The notes under the pieces were generated by a model, which was not told the DNA's origin, searched no databases, and saw nothing but the letters and a program-made list of their open reading frames with translations. A stretch of DNA of 14,653 nt from an uncultured Oceanospirillales bacterium. GTDB lineage: Bacteria > Pseudomonadota > Gammaproteobacteria > Pseudomonadales > Litorivicinaceae. Made by a program: the position numbers and the translations under genes. Of this stretch, positions 14,604 to 14,653 are shown piece by piece (position 1 is the stretch's first letter; each line of letters begins with the position of its first letter). The DNA is taken from assembly GCA_913061245.1 (NCBI GenBank), contig CAJXTO010000026.1, positions 1-14,653 of the forward strand, written 5' to 3'.

Positions 14604-14653
14604 ATGCCTGCGGTAAAAATTAAAGACAACGAGCCCTTTGACGTCGCACTTCG
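14604..14653 (+). CDS. rpsU: 30S ribosomal protein S21 (5' part only)
   Basis: Only 16 complete codons are present before the window ends. They read MPAVKIKDNEPFDVAL, which closely matches the well-conserved bacterial S21 N-terminus (E. coli begins MPVIKVRENEPFDVALR). S21 is a small, basic protein of the 30S platform that promotes base pairing of the anti-Shine-Dalgarno region with mRNA. The ATG follows AAGGATAGGT at a suitable distance. The tsaD/rpsU divergent arrangement is conserved in many gammaproteobacteria, where dnaG and rpoD follow; here they would lie beyond the right edge. Confidence 0.9.
   Translation, partial: MPAVKIKDNEPFDVAL

Noticed and set aside
1..14653. Mobile elements, CRISPR arrays, tRNAs, defence or secretion genes
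   Set aside because: Looked for on both strands. Virtually every base is taken up by recognised housekeeping genes, and no repeat array, transposase motif, att-like duplication or tRNA cloverleaf was seen.

Overview
The window holds ordinary housekeeping chromosome from a gammaproteobacterium. The evidence is the order lptD-surA-pdxA-rsmA-apaG-apaH, the run gph-trpE-trpG-trpD-trpC, and the cluster cca-folB-tsaD-rpsU. From memory, all three blocks lie within the same few tens of kilobases in Pseudomonas-type genomes, so a member or relative of the Pseudomonadales/Oceanospirillales group is the best guess. The sequence alone does not fix a genus. Base composition looks even across the window, and no mobile element, phage gene, CRISPR array, tRNA or rRNA was seen.

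Layout: positions 1-5395 form one tightly packed leftward unit: gph, trpE, trpG, trpD, trpC, a small membrane-anchored protein resembling DUF2489, and an OsmC/YhfA-like protein that runs off the left edge. Neighbouring genes overlap or are separated by at most 3 bases. A 126-base divergent intergenic region (5396-5521) separates this unit from a rightward unit (5522-13192): lptD, surA, pdxA, rsmA, apaG, apaH and cca. Six of these seven genes overlap at least one neighbour; rsmA is preceded by the unit's only gap, 46 bases. A short leftward unit, tsaD then folB (14507-13126), converges on cca, and the folB and cca coding regions overlap by 67 bases. At the right edge rpsU starts rightward, divergent from tsaD, and only its first 16 codons are present.

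Function: the left unit makes anthranilate from chorismate (TrpE/TrpG) and carries it through phosphoribosylation (TrpD) to indole-3-glycerol phosphate (TrpC). TrpF, TrpB and TrpA are not in the window. Gph removes phosphoglycolate. The right unit combines outer-membrane biogenesis (LptD, the lipopolysaccharide translocon, and SurA, a periplasmic chaperone), vitamin B6 synthesis (PdxA), 16S rRNA dimethylation (RsmA), ApaG, dinucleotide tetraphosphate breakdown (ApaH) and tRNA CCA-end synthesis (Cca). FolB (folate), TsaD (tRNA t6A) and RpsU (ribosomal protein S21) complete the set.

I found no convincing undescribed system. The points most worth a second look are the cca/folB tail-to-tail overlap, the DUF2489-like gene placed inside the trp operon, the lack of any visible trp attenuator, paired CTAG-centred palindromes in the divergent promoter region, and an inverted repeat between tsaD and rpsU.
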